Shown here: piece by piece, positions 1-5,432 of the stretch
Layout: the number at the start of each line of letters is the position of its first letter
Numbering within the stretch: the stretch's first letter is position 1
Origin: Anaerolineae bacterium
Lineage (GTDB): Bacteria; Chloroflexota; Anaerolineae; JAAYZQ01
Assembly (NCBI GenBank): GCA_016926595.1
Contig: JAFGOG010000010.1
Coordinates: forward strand, 1-10,593
Length of the DNA: 10,593 nt
Reading direction: 5' to 3'
Position numbers and translations under genes: made by a program
Notes under the pieces: model-generated
Told to the model about the DNA's origin: nothing
The model's database searches: none
What the model saw: the letters and a program-made list of their open reading frames with translations, nothing else

Positions 1-86
1 CCTGGAAACAGGACCTGGAGCAGGTGGCCGGCGAGCTCCAGGCCGTGGCCGAAAAGCTCAGGCGATTGGCCTCGTCGCCGCGCTGA
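1..86 (+). CDS. C-terminal end of an unidentified protein (5' part outside window)
   Basis: The frame whose codons begin at position 3 is open from the window edge to a TGA at 84-86 and encodes WKQDLEQVAGELQAVAEKLR followed by RLASSPR. The peptide is a regular amphipathic, charged, helix-forming sequence with leucines and valines at heptad-like spacing, as in a C-terminal helix or short coiled coil. The frame is closed just before a good terminator, so this looks like a genuine gene end. Too little is present to name a family. It is convergent with the rtcB operon, sharing the terminator between them. Confidence 0.6.
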   Translation, partial: WKQDLEQVAGELQAVAEKLRRLASSPR

Positions 87-99
87 GCGCCACAGGCGC

Positions 100-140
100 A
101 AAAAAAGAGACCGGGCAGGCTTGGGAAAGCCTGCCCGGTC
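100..140 (-). terminator. Intrinsic terminator shared by convergent genes
   Basis: A perfect 13-bp inverted repeat (109-121 with 128-140, arms GACCGGGCAGGCT / AGCCTGCCCGGTC) encloses a 6-nt loop. Read on the minus strand the stem is followed by TCTTTTTTT, a strong U-tract, 9 nt after the rtcB stop codon. On the plus strand the following sequence is only CTTTAG, so it is a weaker terminator for the gene ending at 86. It most likely ends the carD-helicase-rtcB transcript and insulates the convergent gene. Confidence 0.9.
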
Positions 141-148
141 CTTTAGCC

Positions 149-1603
149 TCAGCCCTTCATCACCGCCAGCGGTCGCATCTTGGCCACCTTGCGCGCCAGG
201 CCGGCCCCATCCACCACCTCGATCACCGCGTCGATATCCTTATAGGCCTCGGGCGCCTCTTCCGCCAGGCCCGACATGCTCTGCGCCCGCACGTGGATGC
301 CCCGCGCCTCCAGCTCCTGGCGCAGTTGGCTGCCCTGGATCTGCCTCTTGGCCGCCGCCCGGCTCATCACCCGGCCCGCGCCGTGGGCCGTCGTGCCAAA
401 AGTCTCCTCCATCGCGTCGGCGATCCCCACCAGCACATAAGAGGCCGTCCCCATGTCCCCCGGCACCAGCACCGGCTGTCCGACCGCCCGGTAGACCGGC
501 ACCACGGCTGGATGGCCGGGCCCAAACGCCCGGGTTGCCCCTTTGCGGTGCACGCACAGCTTGGTCTTTTTCCCGTCCACCACGTGCTCTTCGATCTTGG
601 CGATGTTGTGAGCCACGTCGTACACTGTGCGCAGGTCGAAATCCTTCACCTTGCCGGCCAGCGTCTGCTCAAAGGCCCGCCGCGCCAGGTGGGCCATGCA
701 CTGCCGGTTGGACCACGCAAAGTTGGCCGCCCCGGCCATCGCCCCAAAATACCGCTGGCCCTCCGGCGAGTCGAGCGGCGCGCACACCAGCTCCCGGTCG
801 GGCAGGTGGATCTTGTACTTACTCACTGCCGCTTGTAGGCTGTGCACGTAATCCTGGCACACCTGGTGCCCCAGCCCCCGCGATCCCGAGTGGATCTCCA
901 CCGTGAGCTGCCCCTTGAACAGGCCAAAGGCCTGGGCCACCGCCTCGTCGTACACCTCCACCACCTCCTGGAGCTCGATAAAATGGTTGCCCGAGCCCAG
1001 GCTGCCCATCTGCCCGCTGCCGCGCTGCTTCGCCCGCTGGCTCACCGCCGACGGATCCGCACCGGCCAGCGCGCCGCCCTCTTCCAACCGCTCCAGGTCC
1101 TCCGGCCGGCCATAGCCCGCCTTCACCGCCCACGCCGCCCCTTTGACCAGCATATCTTCCATGTCGCGGGCCGACAGCTTGCGAGCGCCGCCCCCCTCCC
1201 CCGTGCCGCTGGGGATGGTCCGGAACAGCGCCGAGATCAGCTCGTCCGTCTCTGTCAGCACCTCCTTGGCCACCAGGCTCGACGCCATCAGCCGCACGCC
1301 GCAGTTGATGTCATAGCCCACCGCCCCCGGCGAGATGACCCCCTCCGGGTAGCGGGTGGCGATCACCCCGCCGATCGGCGGGCCATAGCCCTGGTGAGCG
1401 TCGGGCATCACCAGCACCCACTTGACCACGCCCGGCAGCGCCGCGGTGTTCACCAACTGCTCCAGGGTCTTGTCCCGGAACGCCAGCTCCAGCAGCTCTT
1501 CGCTGGCATAGATCCGGGCCGGCACCCTCATGTCGGGCCGGAAGCTCTTTGGAATCTCCCACACATATTTGCTGATCCGTACCATGTCAGACTTGTAGAT
1601 CAT
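149..1603 (-). CDS. rtcB: RNA-splicing ligase RtcB (3'-phosphate/5'-OH RNA ligase)
   Basis: A 484-residue RtcB, close to the archaeal-type length (about 480) rather than the shorter E. coli form (408). RtcB joins RNA 2',3'-cyclic phosphate or 3'-phosphate ends to 5'-OH ends, using GTP and Mn2+, in tRNA splicing and RNA repair. Visible motifs: [14 protein letters not shown] near residues 66-79; GYDINCGV with metal ligands Asp98 and Cys101; GSGNHF with His207; EIHSGSRG with His238; AHNIAK with His332; and HGAGR with His407, the position of the histidine that is guanylylated in the family. All ligands are present, so it should be active. The ATG at 1603 follows AAGGGGGA at about 9 nt; an internal ATG at 1585 is an alternative start. 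It is the last gene of a three-gene unit, 48 nt after the helicase stop. No archease partner gene is visible here. Confidence 0.96.
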   Translation of the reverse strand: MIYKSDMVRISKYVWEIPKSFRPDMRVPARIYASEELLELAFRDKTLEQLVNTAALPGVVKWVLVMPDAHQGYGPPIGGVIATRYPEGVISPGAVGYDINCGVRLMASSLVAKEVLTETDELISALFRTIPSGTGEGGGARKLSARDMEDMLVKGAAWAVKAGYGRPEDLERLEEGGALAGADPSAVSQRAKQRGSGQMGSLGSGNHFIELQEVVEVYDEAVAQAFGLFKGQLTVEIHSGSRGLGHQVCQDYVHSLQAAVSKYKIHLPDRELVCAPLDSPEGQRYFGAMAGAANFAWSNRQCMAHLARRAFEQTLAGKVKDFDLRTVYDVAHNIAKIEEHVVDGKKTKLCVHRKGATRAFGPGHPAVVPVYRAVGQPVLVPGDMGTASYVLVGIADAMEETFGTTAHGAGRVMSRAAAKRQIQGSQLRQELEARGIHVRAQSMSGLAEEAPEAYKDIDAVIEVVDGAGLARKVAKMRPLAVMKG

Positions 1604-1651
1604 GCCAACCGGTCCCCCTTCGAATGCGCAAAATCCAAACCCGCTCCTCCC

Positions 1652-3121
1652 CTACCTTCGCCTCCCCCTCGACCCTCTGCCCCTCTTTCCACTTGTCCTC
1701 GTGCCCTCGCCGCTGGGCGGCTCCTCCACCGCCCCCACCGGCTGCTCCGGCCGCGCGTGCAGCGCCTCCTGGTAATAATCGTCCACCAGCATCGTCACCA
1801 GCGCCAGCCCCTCTTCGCTCTCGCTCAAATGGTGGATCAGCGGCGCAAACCGCTCCATCCGCTCCACCTTCAGCCGGTCGCGATCCCGCAGCCGCGCCTC
1901 CAGCAGCGCCGTCACCCGCTCCGCCACCAGCGCCGCCACCTCCTCGTCGCTCGGCAGCGGCCGCTCCTCCATATCGATCCCATACCGCTTCGCGATCCGG
2001 CTCAGCGTCATCTGCTCCAGCACGTCCACCAGCGAGATCGCCACCCCCCCGGACCCCGCCCGTCCTGTCCGCCCCGCCCGGTGGATATACAGCTCTGCCT
2101 CCTCCGGCGGCTCGTACAGGATCACGTGCGTCAGCTCCGGCAGGTCGATCCCCCTCGACGCCACGTCCGTGGCCACCAGGAACCGCAGCCCTCCCTGCCG
2201 CGTCCGGGCCATGATCTCCTCTCGCGCCTTCTGCGCCAGGTCCGAGCTCAGCCCGTCCGCGTCATAGCCAAACCGCTGCAGCACCGCCGTCACATAATCC
2301 ACCCGCGCCCGCGTATTGCAAAAGATCAGCGCCGACGGCGGGTTCTCCACCTCGATGATCCGCACCAGGCTCCGGTCCTTGTCCATCCGTGGCGCCACGT
2401 AATACACGTGCTCCACGTCTGTCACGTGCACGTGGTCGCGGCTCAGGCTCAAAAAGCCCGGCTGGTGCAGAAACTCGTCCGCCAGCCGCCTCACGTGCCC
2501 CGGGAACGTCGCCGAGAACATGCACCCCTGCACCCGCCGCGAGGGCAGGTAGCGCCGGATCGCCCGCATGTCCGGATAAAACCCCATCGACAGCATCCGG
2601 TCGGCCTCGTCGAACACCAGCACCCGCAGCCCCTCCAGCGACAGGTTCCGCTTCAATAAATGGTCCAGGATCCGCCCCGGTGTCCCCACCACCAGGTGCG
2701 CCCCCTCCTTGAACGCCTGGATCTGCGGCCCATACGCCACCCCGCCGTACACCACCGCCGTCCGCAGCCCCGTCCCGCCGCTCAGGACCTTGGCCTCCTC
2801 GCTCACCTGCCGGGCCAGCTCCCGCGTCGGCGCCAGCACCAGCGCCTGGCAGGTGGCCTGCGCCGTGTCGATCCGCTCCAGGATCGGCAGGATAAATGCC
2901 CCCGTCTTGCCGCTGCCCGTCCGCGACTGCACCATCAAGTCGCGCCCGGCCAGCAAATAAGGGATCGCCCTGGCCTGCACCGGCATCAGCTCCTTCCATC
3001 CCCCCCGCAACACCGCCAGCCGCAGCGCCTGGGGCAGGTCTTCCATCGTCGCCGGCGGCAGCGCCCCTTCCGGCTCGATCAGCCCCGCCTCCCCTTCCTG
3101 CTCTCCGCTCTTCGTCGCCAT
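1652..3121 (-). CDS. DEAD-box ATP-dependent RNA helicase
   Basis: A 489-residue superfamily 2 RNA helicase that remodels RNA duplexes or ribonucleoproteins in the cytoplasm using ATP. Motifs in order: Q-motif-like GWKELMPVQARAIP (41-54), motif I SRTGSGKT (66-73), Ia PTRELA (98-103), Ib TPGR (147-150), II DEAD (171-174), III SAT (203-205), IV-like ALIFCNTRAR (264-273), V VATDVASRGID (316-326) and VI HRAGRTGRAG (347-356). A C-terminal extension (about 380-489) ends in an Arg/Gly-rich basic tail (KRGRGSRGRRR), typical of nonspecific RNA-binding tails. The start ATG at 3121 is preceded by a purine-rich stretch containing AGAGGG. The gene lies 42 nt after carD and 48 nt before rtcB on the same strand, implying cotranscription. 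I cannot assign it to a named subfamily such as CsdA, RhlE or SrmB. Confidence 0.96.
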   Translation of the reverse strand: MATKSGEQEGEAGLIEPEGALPPATMEDLPQALRLAVLRGGWKELMPVQARAIPYLLAGRDLMVQSRTGSGKTGAFILPILERIDTAQATCQALVLAPTRELARQVSEEAKVLSGGTGLRTAVVYGGVAYGPQIQAFKEGAHLVVGTPGRILDHLLKRNLSLEGLRVLVFDEADRMLSMGFYPDMRAIRRYLPSRRVQGCMFSATFPGHVRRLADEFLHQPGFLSLSRDHVHVTDVEHVYYVAPRMDKDRSLVRIIEVENPPSALIFCNTRARVDYVTAVLQRFGYDADGLSSDLAQKAREEIMARTRQGGLRFLVATDVASRGIDLPELTHVILYEPPEEAELYIHRAGRTGRAGSGGVAISLVDVLEQMTLSRIAKRYGIDMEERPLPSDEEVAALVAERVTALLEARLRDRDRLKVERMERFAPLIHHLSESEEGLALVTMLVDDYYQEALHARPEQPVGAVEEPPSGEGTRTSGKRGRGSRGRRR

Positions 3122-3163
3122 GTCCCTCTTTCTACCTCTTCCCCTTTCCCTCTCCCCTCCCTC

Positions 3164-3667
3164 TCAGCTCGCGGCGCCCACCGCCGTCGCCGCCAGCGTA
3201 GACGTGATCAGCTTGCTCGCGTCCGCCACGTCGCCTTCCGACACCAGCGCCATCTCGGCGGCCAGCAGCTCCTGCCCCTGCTTCAGCAGGTCCGTGTCGA
3301 CCTTTGTCAGGTGGGCTCGCTCCCCGTGCCGCGTCAGATCACGCACCGCCTTGGCCAGTTGCATCACATCGCCCGTCTTTACCTTGGCCCCCACCAGCTC
3401 CTGGCGCTCCCTGGGGTCGTCCGGCAGCCGCTGCGGCCTCCTCCCCAGCACCTTCAGCACCTGCGCCACCGCTGGCGGCGCCATCGCCGGCCGGACGGCC
3501 GCCTTGTCCGCCTTTACCACCGGCACGTGCACCGTCAGCCCCTTGGCCATCATCTCGATGACATAATAGCTCCTTGGCCCGTCGGCCAGATCCTGCTCCT
3601 CCACCCCCGCAATCCGCCCCGGCCCGTAACGCGCGTGTACCACCTTGTCCCCTACTTCATACTGCAT
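3164..3667 (-). CDS. carD: CarD/CdnL-family transcription regulator
   Basis: A 167-residue protein of normal CarD/CdnL length. The N-terminal third (MQYEVGDKVVHARYGPGRIA, then the strand YYVIEM and the KGLTVHVPV segment) is the RNA-polymerase-interacting Tudor-like domain shared with transcription-repair coupling factor Mfd. The remainder (about 65-165) is helical, with the family-typical DDPRERQE and VRDLTRHGER segments. In mycobacteria and myxobacteria these proteins bind the polymerase beta subunit and stabilise open complexes, notably at rRNA promoters; that role is inferred from the family. The ATG at 3667 has an excellent ribosome site (AAGGAGGG, 7 nt spacing). It is the first gene of the carD-helicase-rtcB unit and has a promoter and a terminator-containing leader. 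Confidence 0.93.
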   Translation of the reverse strand: MQYEVGDKVVHARYGPGRIAGVEEQDLADGPRSYYVIEMMAKGLTVHVPVVKADKAAVRPAMAPPAVAQVLKVLGRRPQRLPDDPRERQELVGAKVKTGDVMQLAKAVRDLTRHGERAHLTKVDTDLLKQGQELLAAEMALVSEGDVADASKLITSTLAATAVGAAS

Positions 3668-3702
3668 CGCTTTCCCTCCTTGCCGCCTGCCTCCACTGCC
3701 CT

Positions 3703-3780
3703 AAAAAACAGCGCCCAGACCGGTAGCAGTCTGGGCGCACATCCCCTTTGAGAGGACCAGATCCTCGCTCAATCCTACCC
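3703..3780 (-). promoter_or_regulatory. carD 5' leader with candidate transcription attenuator
   Basis: Read on the minus strand from the expected start site, the leader begins GGGTAGGATTGAGCGAGGAT, continues CTGGTCCTCTCAAAGGGGAT, and ends in a perfect 10-bp hairpin (3729-3738 with 3711-3720, GCGCCCAGAC / GTCTGGGCGC) followed by GTTTTTT. The first part can fold as UUGAG/CUCAA enclosing AGGA/UCCU with UCUGG in the loop. UCUGG is complementary to CCAGA in the terminator 5' arm, a possible antiterminator pairing. The hairpin sits only 36 nt before the carD ATG, with no second promoter between, so carD transcripts must read through it. The same design precedes csp. Alternatively the promoter and hairpin could yield a small RNA of about 75 nt. 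Confidence 0.6.
3704..3738 (-). terminator. Intrinsic terminator inside the carD leader
   Basis: A perfect 10-bp GC-rich stem with an 8-nt loop (3721-3728) is followed on the minus strand by GTTTTTTAG. By sequence alone it is a canonical Rho-independent terminator. It may also end read-through from the lipoprotein unit upstream, but it lies downstream of the carD promoter and so also affects carD transcription. Confidence 0.8.
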
Positions 3781-3784
3781 CAGC

Positions 3785-3813
3785 AGCATATCACATTTGT
3801 CCGGTTCTGTCAA
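3785..3813 (-). promoter_or_regulatory. sigma70-type promoter of carD operon
   Basis: On the minus strand a perfect -35 TTGACA (3808-3813) is separated by 17 nt from TATGCT (3785-3790), which matches the -10 consensus at four of six positions. Transcription would start about 7 nt on, at the run of G at 3778-3780 that opens the GGGTAGGAT sequence shared with the csp leader. Confidence 0.8.
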
Positions 3814-3929
3814 TTGCTCGCCGCCCCTTAACCCCGGCCGGCGATCCTCCACAGCCGCCCCGCGAAAAATGGGCTTAGTGTTTCAGTGGTTCCACCCCGC
3901 CGCGCCGGCAGGATCCTTCCCTCCGCCAA

Positions 3930-4178
3930 CTACGGCCGCGTCGGCGTAGCCGTCCGGGTCGGCCTGGGTATAGGGGTCCTGGTCGGCGTGCTCGTGTTGG
4001 TGGGCGACGGGGTCATCGTCGGCGTCGAGGTGACGGTCGGCGCCCCGACCGTCCTCGTCGCCTCGGCGGCCTCCTCCACCGCTATTCGTATGGCCGTCAG
4101 GTCGGGGGTGGGAGTCAGGGACCCGCCGCAGCCTGCGGCCATCACCACAATGACAAGCAGGATCACATACCGGGCCAT
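3930..4178 (-). CDS. Small Thr/Pro-rich lipoprotein
   Basis: An 82-residue protein beginning MARYVILLVIVVMAAGC: a short charged start, a hydrophobic signal segment and a lipobox-like MAAGC with the probable lipidated Cys17. After it come GGSLTPTPDL, a predicted short helix (about 28-41, AIRIAVEEAAEATR) and then about 40 residues of Thr/Pro/Ser-rich repeats (TPTMTPSPTNTSTPTRTPIP and similar), a low-complexity stalk common in surface proteins of Chloroflexota. No enzymatic domain is visible. GGGGGG lies shortly before the ATG, a usable though untidy ribosome site. It follows the 88-residue gene by 78 nt and is probably cotranscribed with it. The function is unknown; it is presumably an anchored exported peptide or a degenerate binding stub. 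Confidence 0.7.
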   Translation of the reverse strand: MARYVILLVIVVMAAGCGGSLTPTPDLTAIRIAVEEAAEATRTVGAPTVTSTPTMTPSPTNTSTPTRTPIPRPTRTATPTRP

Positions 4179-4256
4179 CCTTCCCCCCGCTGCCGCTCAT
4201 CGCCCTGTGCGCCCGGCTGCCCCTCCGGGCCGGGTCCACCGTCGTCCGGCTCCTGG

Positions 4257-4523
4257 TTACTGCTTCTCCTCTTCGATCTCGGGGCCGCCCAGGTCCTCAG
4301 GCCTAAACCGCCGGTTCCAGGGCATCAAGCGGCCGGGGGACATGGTCCCCAGCGACAGCGCCCGGAACAGGGCCGCATAGTTGCCCGCCGCCTCCCTCAG
4401 CGGCTGGTCCACATCCTCCACCAGCTCCACCTCGGCCAGGGCCAGGACCTGGGCCAGCGTTGCACAGTCCGAGGGGTACAGCCTCAAGATCACGTCAGAA
4501 CCGTCGAATTGTATCAGATCCAT
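4257..4523 (-). CDS. Hypothetical protein, 88 residues
   Basis: I do not recognise this family. The protein starts MDLIQFDGSDVILRLYPSDC, has an alternating beta-like N-terminus, then helical segments (ATLAQVLALAEVELVED and PLREAAGNYAALFRALSLG) and an acidic tail ending EIEEEKQ. There is no signal peptide or membrane segment, so it is probably cytoplasmic. The ATG at 4523 is chosen because AAAGGAG lies about 6 nt upstream and a near-consensus promoter lies 40 nt upstream. The frame is open further upstream to 4628, but that extension would run through the promoter. It is first in a two-gene unit with the Thr/Pro-rich lipoprotein. Confidence 0.7.
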   Translation of the reverse strand: MDLIQFDGSDVILRLYPSDCATLAQVLALAEVELVEDVDQPLREAAGNYAALFRALSLGTMSPGRLMPWNRRFRPEDLGGPEIEEEKQ

Positions 4524-4563
4524 CTCGCTCCTTTCGTCCCGGCGCGCTTGCATTCTACCCCGC

Positions 4564-4591
4564 ATTATACCCCAGCCGCCCAAAAGGTCAA
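4564..4591 (-). promoter_or_regulatory. Promoter of the 88-residue protein / lipoprotein unit
   Basis: On the minus strand TTGACC (4586-4591), a 16-nt spacer and a perfect TATAAT (4564-4569). The sequence after the -10 is GCGGGGTAGAATGCAAG, closely resembling the start-site sequence of the csp and carD transcripts, but no terminator hairpin follows. The leader would be only about 37 nt. Confidence 0.8.
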
Positions 4592-4622
4592 GAACCAGAG
4601 CCCGGCCTTGCCCCTTTCCCCC

Positions 4623-4661
4623 AAACAAAAAACAGCGCGGGCCAGTTTCCTGGTCCGCGCT
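4623..4661 (-). terminator. Intrinsic terminator of the csp-RRM operon
   Basis: A 12-bp stem (4650-4661 with 4634-4645, one A-C mismatch on the minus strand) with a 4-nt loop is followed on the minus strand by GTTTTTTGTTT. It begins 25 nt after the stop codon of the RRM gene and about 30 nt before the next promoter, cleanly separating the two units. Confidence 0.9.
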
Positions 4662-4685
4662 GCCATGTACAGCTTCAGTGGCGTT

Positions 4686-4979
4686 CTACCAACGCCGGGG
4701 GCCGCCCCTGCTCTGCCGGCGGTCGCGATCAACCTGCGGCTTGGCCTTGTCGACGCGGATCTCCCGCTCGTCCACCATCTTGCCGTTCAGCGCGCTGATG
4801 GCTGCTGTTGCCGCCTGATCCGTCTCCATCTCGACGAAACCAAAGCCCTTCGACCGGCCGCTGTCGCGGTCGGTGATCACTGTGACCGATGTGACCTCAC
4901 CAAACTCGGCGAACAACTGCCGCAGCGTGTCTTCGGTTGTCCTGTAGCTCAAGTTGCCGGCGTACAGTTTTGTAGCCAT
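4686..4979 (-). CDS. Single-RRM RNA-binding protein
   Basis: A 97-residue protein consisting of one RNA recognition motif (residues 3-80) plus a short basic tail (RDRRQSRGGPRRW). RNP2 is LYAGNLSY (5-12) and RNP1 is KGFGFVEM (44-51), with the aromatic residues that stack on single-stranded RNA. This matches the small bacterial glycine-rich or cyanobacterial-type RRM proteins, which bind RNA in the cytoplasm and are often cold-induced; that role is inferred. The ATG at 4979 has AGGAGAAGGAA just upstream. Only 11 nt separate it from the csp stop codon, and the csp TAG lies against the ribosome site, so translation is probably coupled. A strong terminator follows. Confidence 0.95.
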   Translation of the reverse strand: MATKLYAGNLSYRTTEDTLRQLFAEFGEVTSVTVITDRDSGRSKGFGFVEMETDQAATAAISALNGKMVDEREIRVDKAKPQVDRDRRQSRGGPRRW

Positions 4980-4990
4980 CGTTCCTTCTC

Positions 4991-5203
4991 CTACCTCAGC
5001 ACGACCACGTCGGTCGCTTGCAGGCCCTTCTTGCCTTGCGTTACTTCAAACTCTACGCTTTGTCCCTCTTCCAGGTTCTTAAAGCCTTCCCCCCGGATTG
5101 CCGTGTAGTGGACAAAGACATCCTCGTTCCCCTCCCGCGCGATGAAGCCAAATCCCTTGGCTCCATTGAACCACTTGACGGTTCCTGTCTCTCTGTCTGC
5201 CAT
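4991..5203 (-). CDS. csp: Cold-shock domain protein (CspA family)
   Basis: A 70-residue protein, the normal CspA-family length, made of one five-stranded OB-fold cold-shock domain. RNP1 is KGFGFI (16-21) and RNP2 VFVHY (29-33), with TGTVKWFNG at the start and [10 protein letters not shown] at the end, all typical. These proteins bind single-stranded nucleic acid, melt RNA secondary structure, and in E. coli act as transcription antiterminators. The ATG at 5203 is preferred: AGAAAGG lies 6-7 nt upstream and the protein then has the usual length. An in-frame ATG at 5230 (27 nt earlier) has only a weak site. It forms a dicistron with the RRM gene and carries its own promoter and a hairpin leader. 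Confidence 0.96.
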   Translation of the reverse strand: MADRETGTVKWFNGAKGFGFIAREGNEDVFVHYTAIRGEGFKNLEEGQSVEFEVTQGKKGLQATDVVVLR

Positions 5204-5263
5204 CTTTTGCCTTTCTTGCATTTCCTGCATTTCTCGTTAAGATGAAGGCTCGATCGGCCCCCT

Positions 5264-5342
5264 AACACAAAGAGCACCGAGACTTGTAAGCCTGGGTGCT
5301 CATCTTTCGGTGACCGGGCCAGATTCTTACTTCATCCTACCC
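5264..5342 (-). promoter_or_regulatory. csp 5' leader with candidate transcription attenuator
   Basis: From the expected start site the leader reads GGGTAGGATGAAGTAAGAAT, then CTGGCCCGGTCACCGAAAGA, then a terminator-like hairpin: GAGCACC (5295-5301) with GGTGCTC (5272-5278), a C-C mismatch, an inner AGGCU/AGUCU stem and a UACA loop, followed by TTTGTGTT. Shared with the carD leader are GGGTAGGAT at the same distance from the -10, AUCUGG, and CCAG in the hairpin 5' arm. AUCUGG can pair with CCAG, and CACCGA just before the hairpin is a perfect complement of UCGGUG in the hairpin 3' arm; both pairings would compete with the terminator. The U-tract is interrupted, so termination may be partial. 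About 60 nt separate it from the ATG. Confidence 0.6.
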
Positions 5343-5346
5343 CCGC

Positions 5347-5375
5347 ACTCTACCACATCCCCCTATTACTGTCAA
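5347..5375 (-). promoter_or_regulatory. sigma70-type promoter of csp-RRM operon
   Basis: On the minus strand TTGACA (5370-5375, perfect -35), a 17-nt spacer and TAGAGT (5347-5352, four of six matches to the -10). The distance from the -10 to the GGGTAGGAT sequence is the same as at the carD promoter. Confidence 0.8.
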
Positions 5376-5432
5376 ATTGGCCCATGCCTGTTGCAGCCCC
5401 TGCGCCGCGCGTCTCTCGCGGCCAAAATCGAA

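Noticed and set aside
842..2659. Long plus-strand open frame (about 600 codons) opposite rtcB and the helicase
   Set aside because: It is the antisense shadow of two well-supported genes in GC-rich DNA. The product is a His/Arg/Pro/Leu-rich low-complexity string with no domain, and it has no promoter or ribosome site.
3703..3780. T-box or known riboswitch upstream of carD
   Set aside because: The T-box core (UGGNACCGCG-like) is absent, and carD is not an aminoacylation or metabolite gene. I could not match the leader to any riboswitch class I know.
5385..5432. Hairpin GCCGCG/CGCGGC after the hexosaminidase as a terminator
   Set aside because: It has only a 6-bp stem with a 7-nt loop and no U-tract on the minus strand; it is probably incidental in GC-rich sequence.
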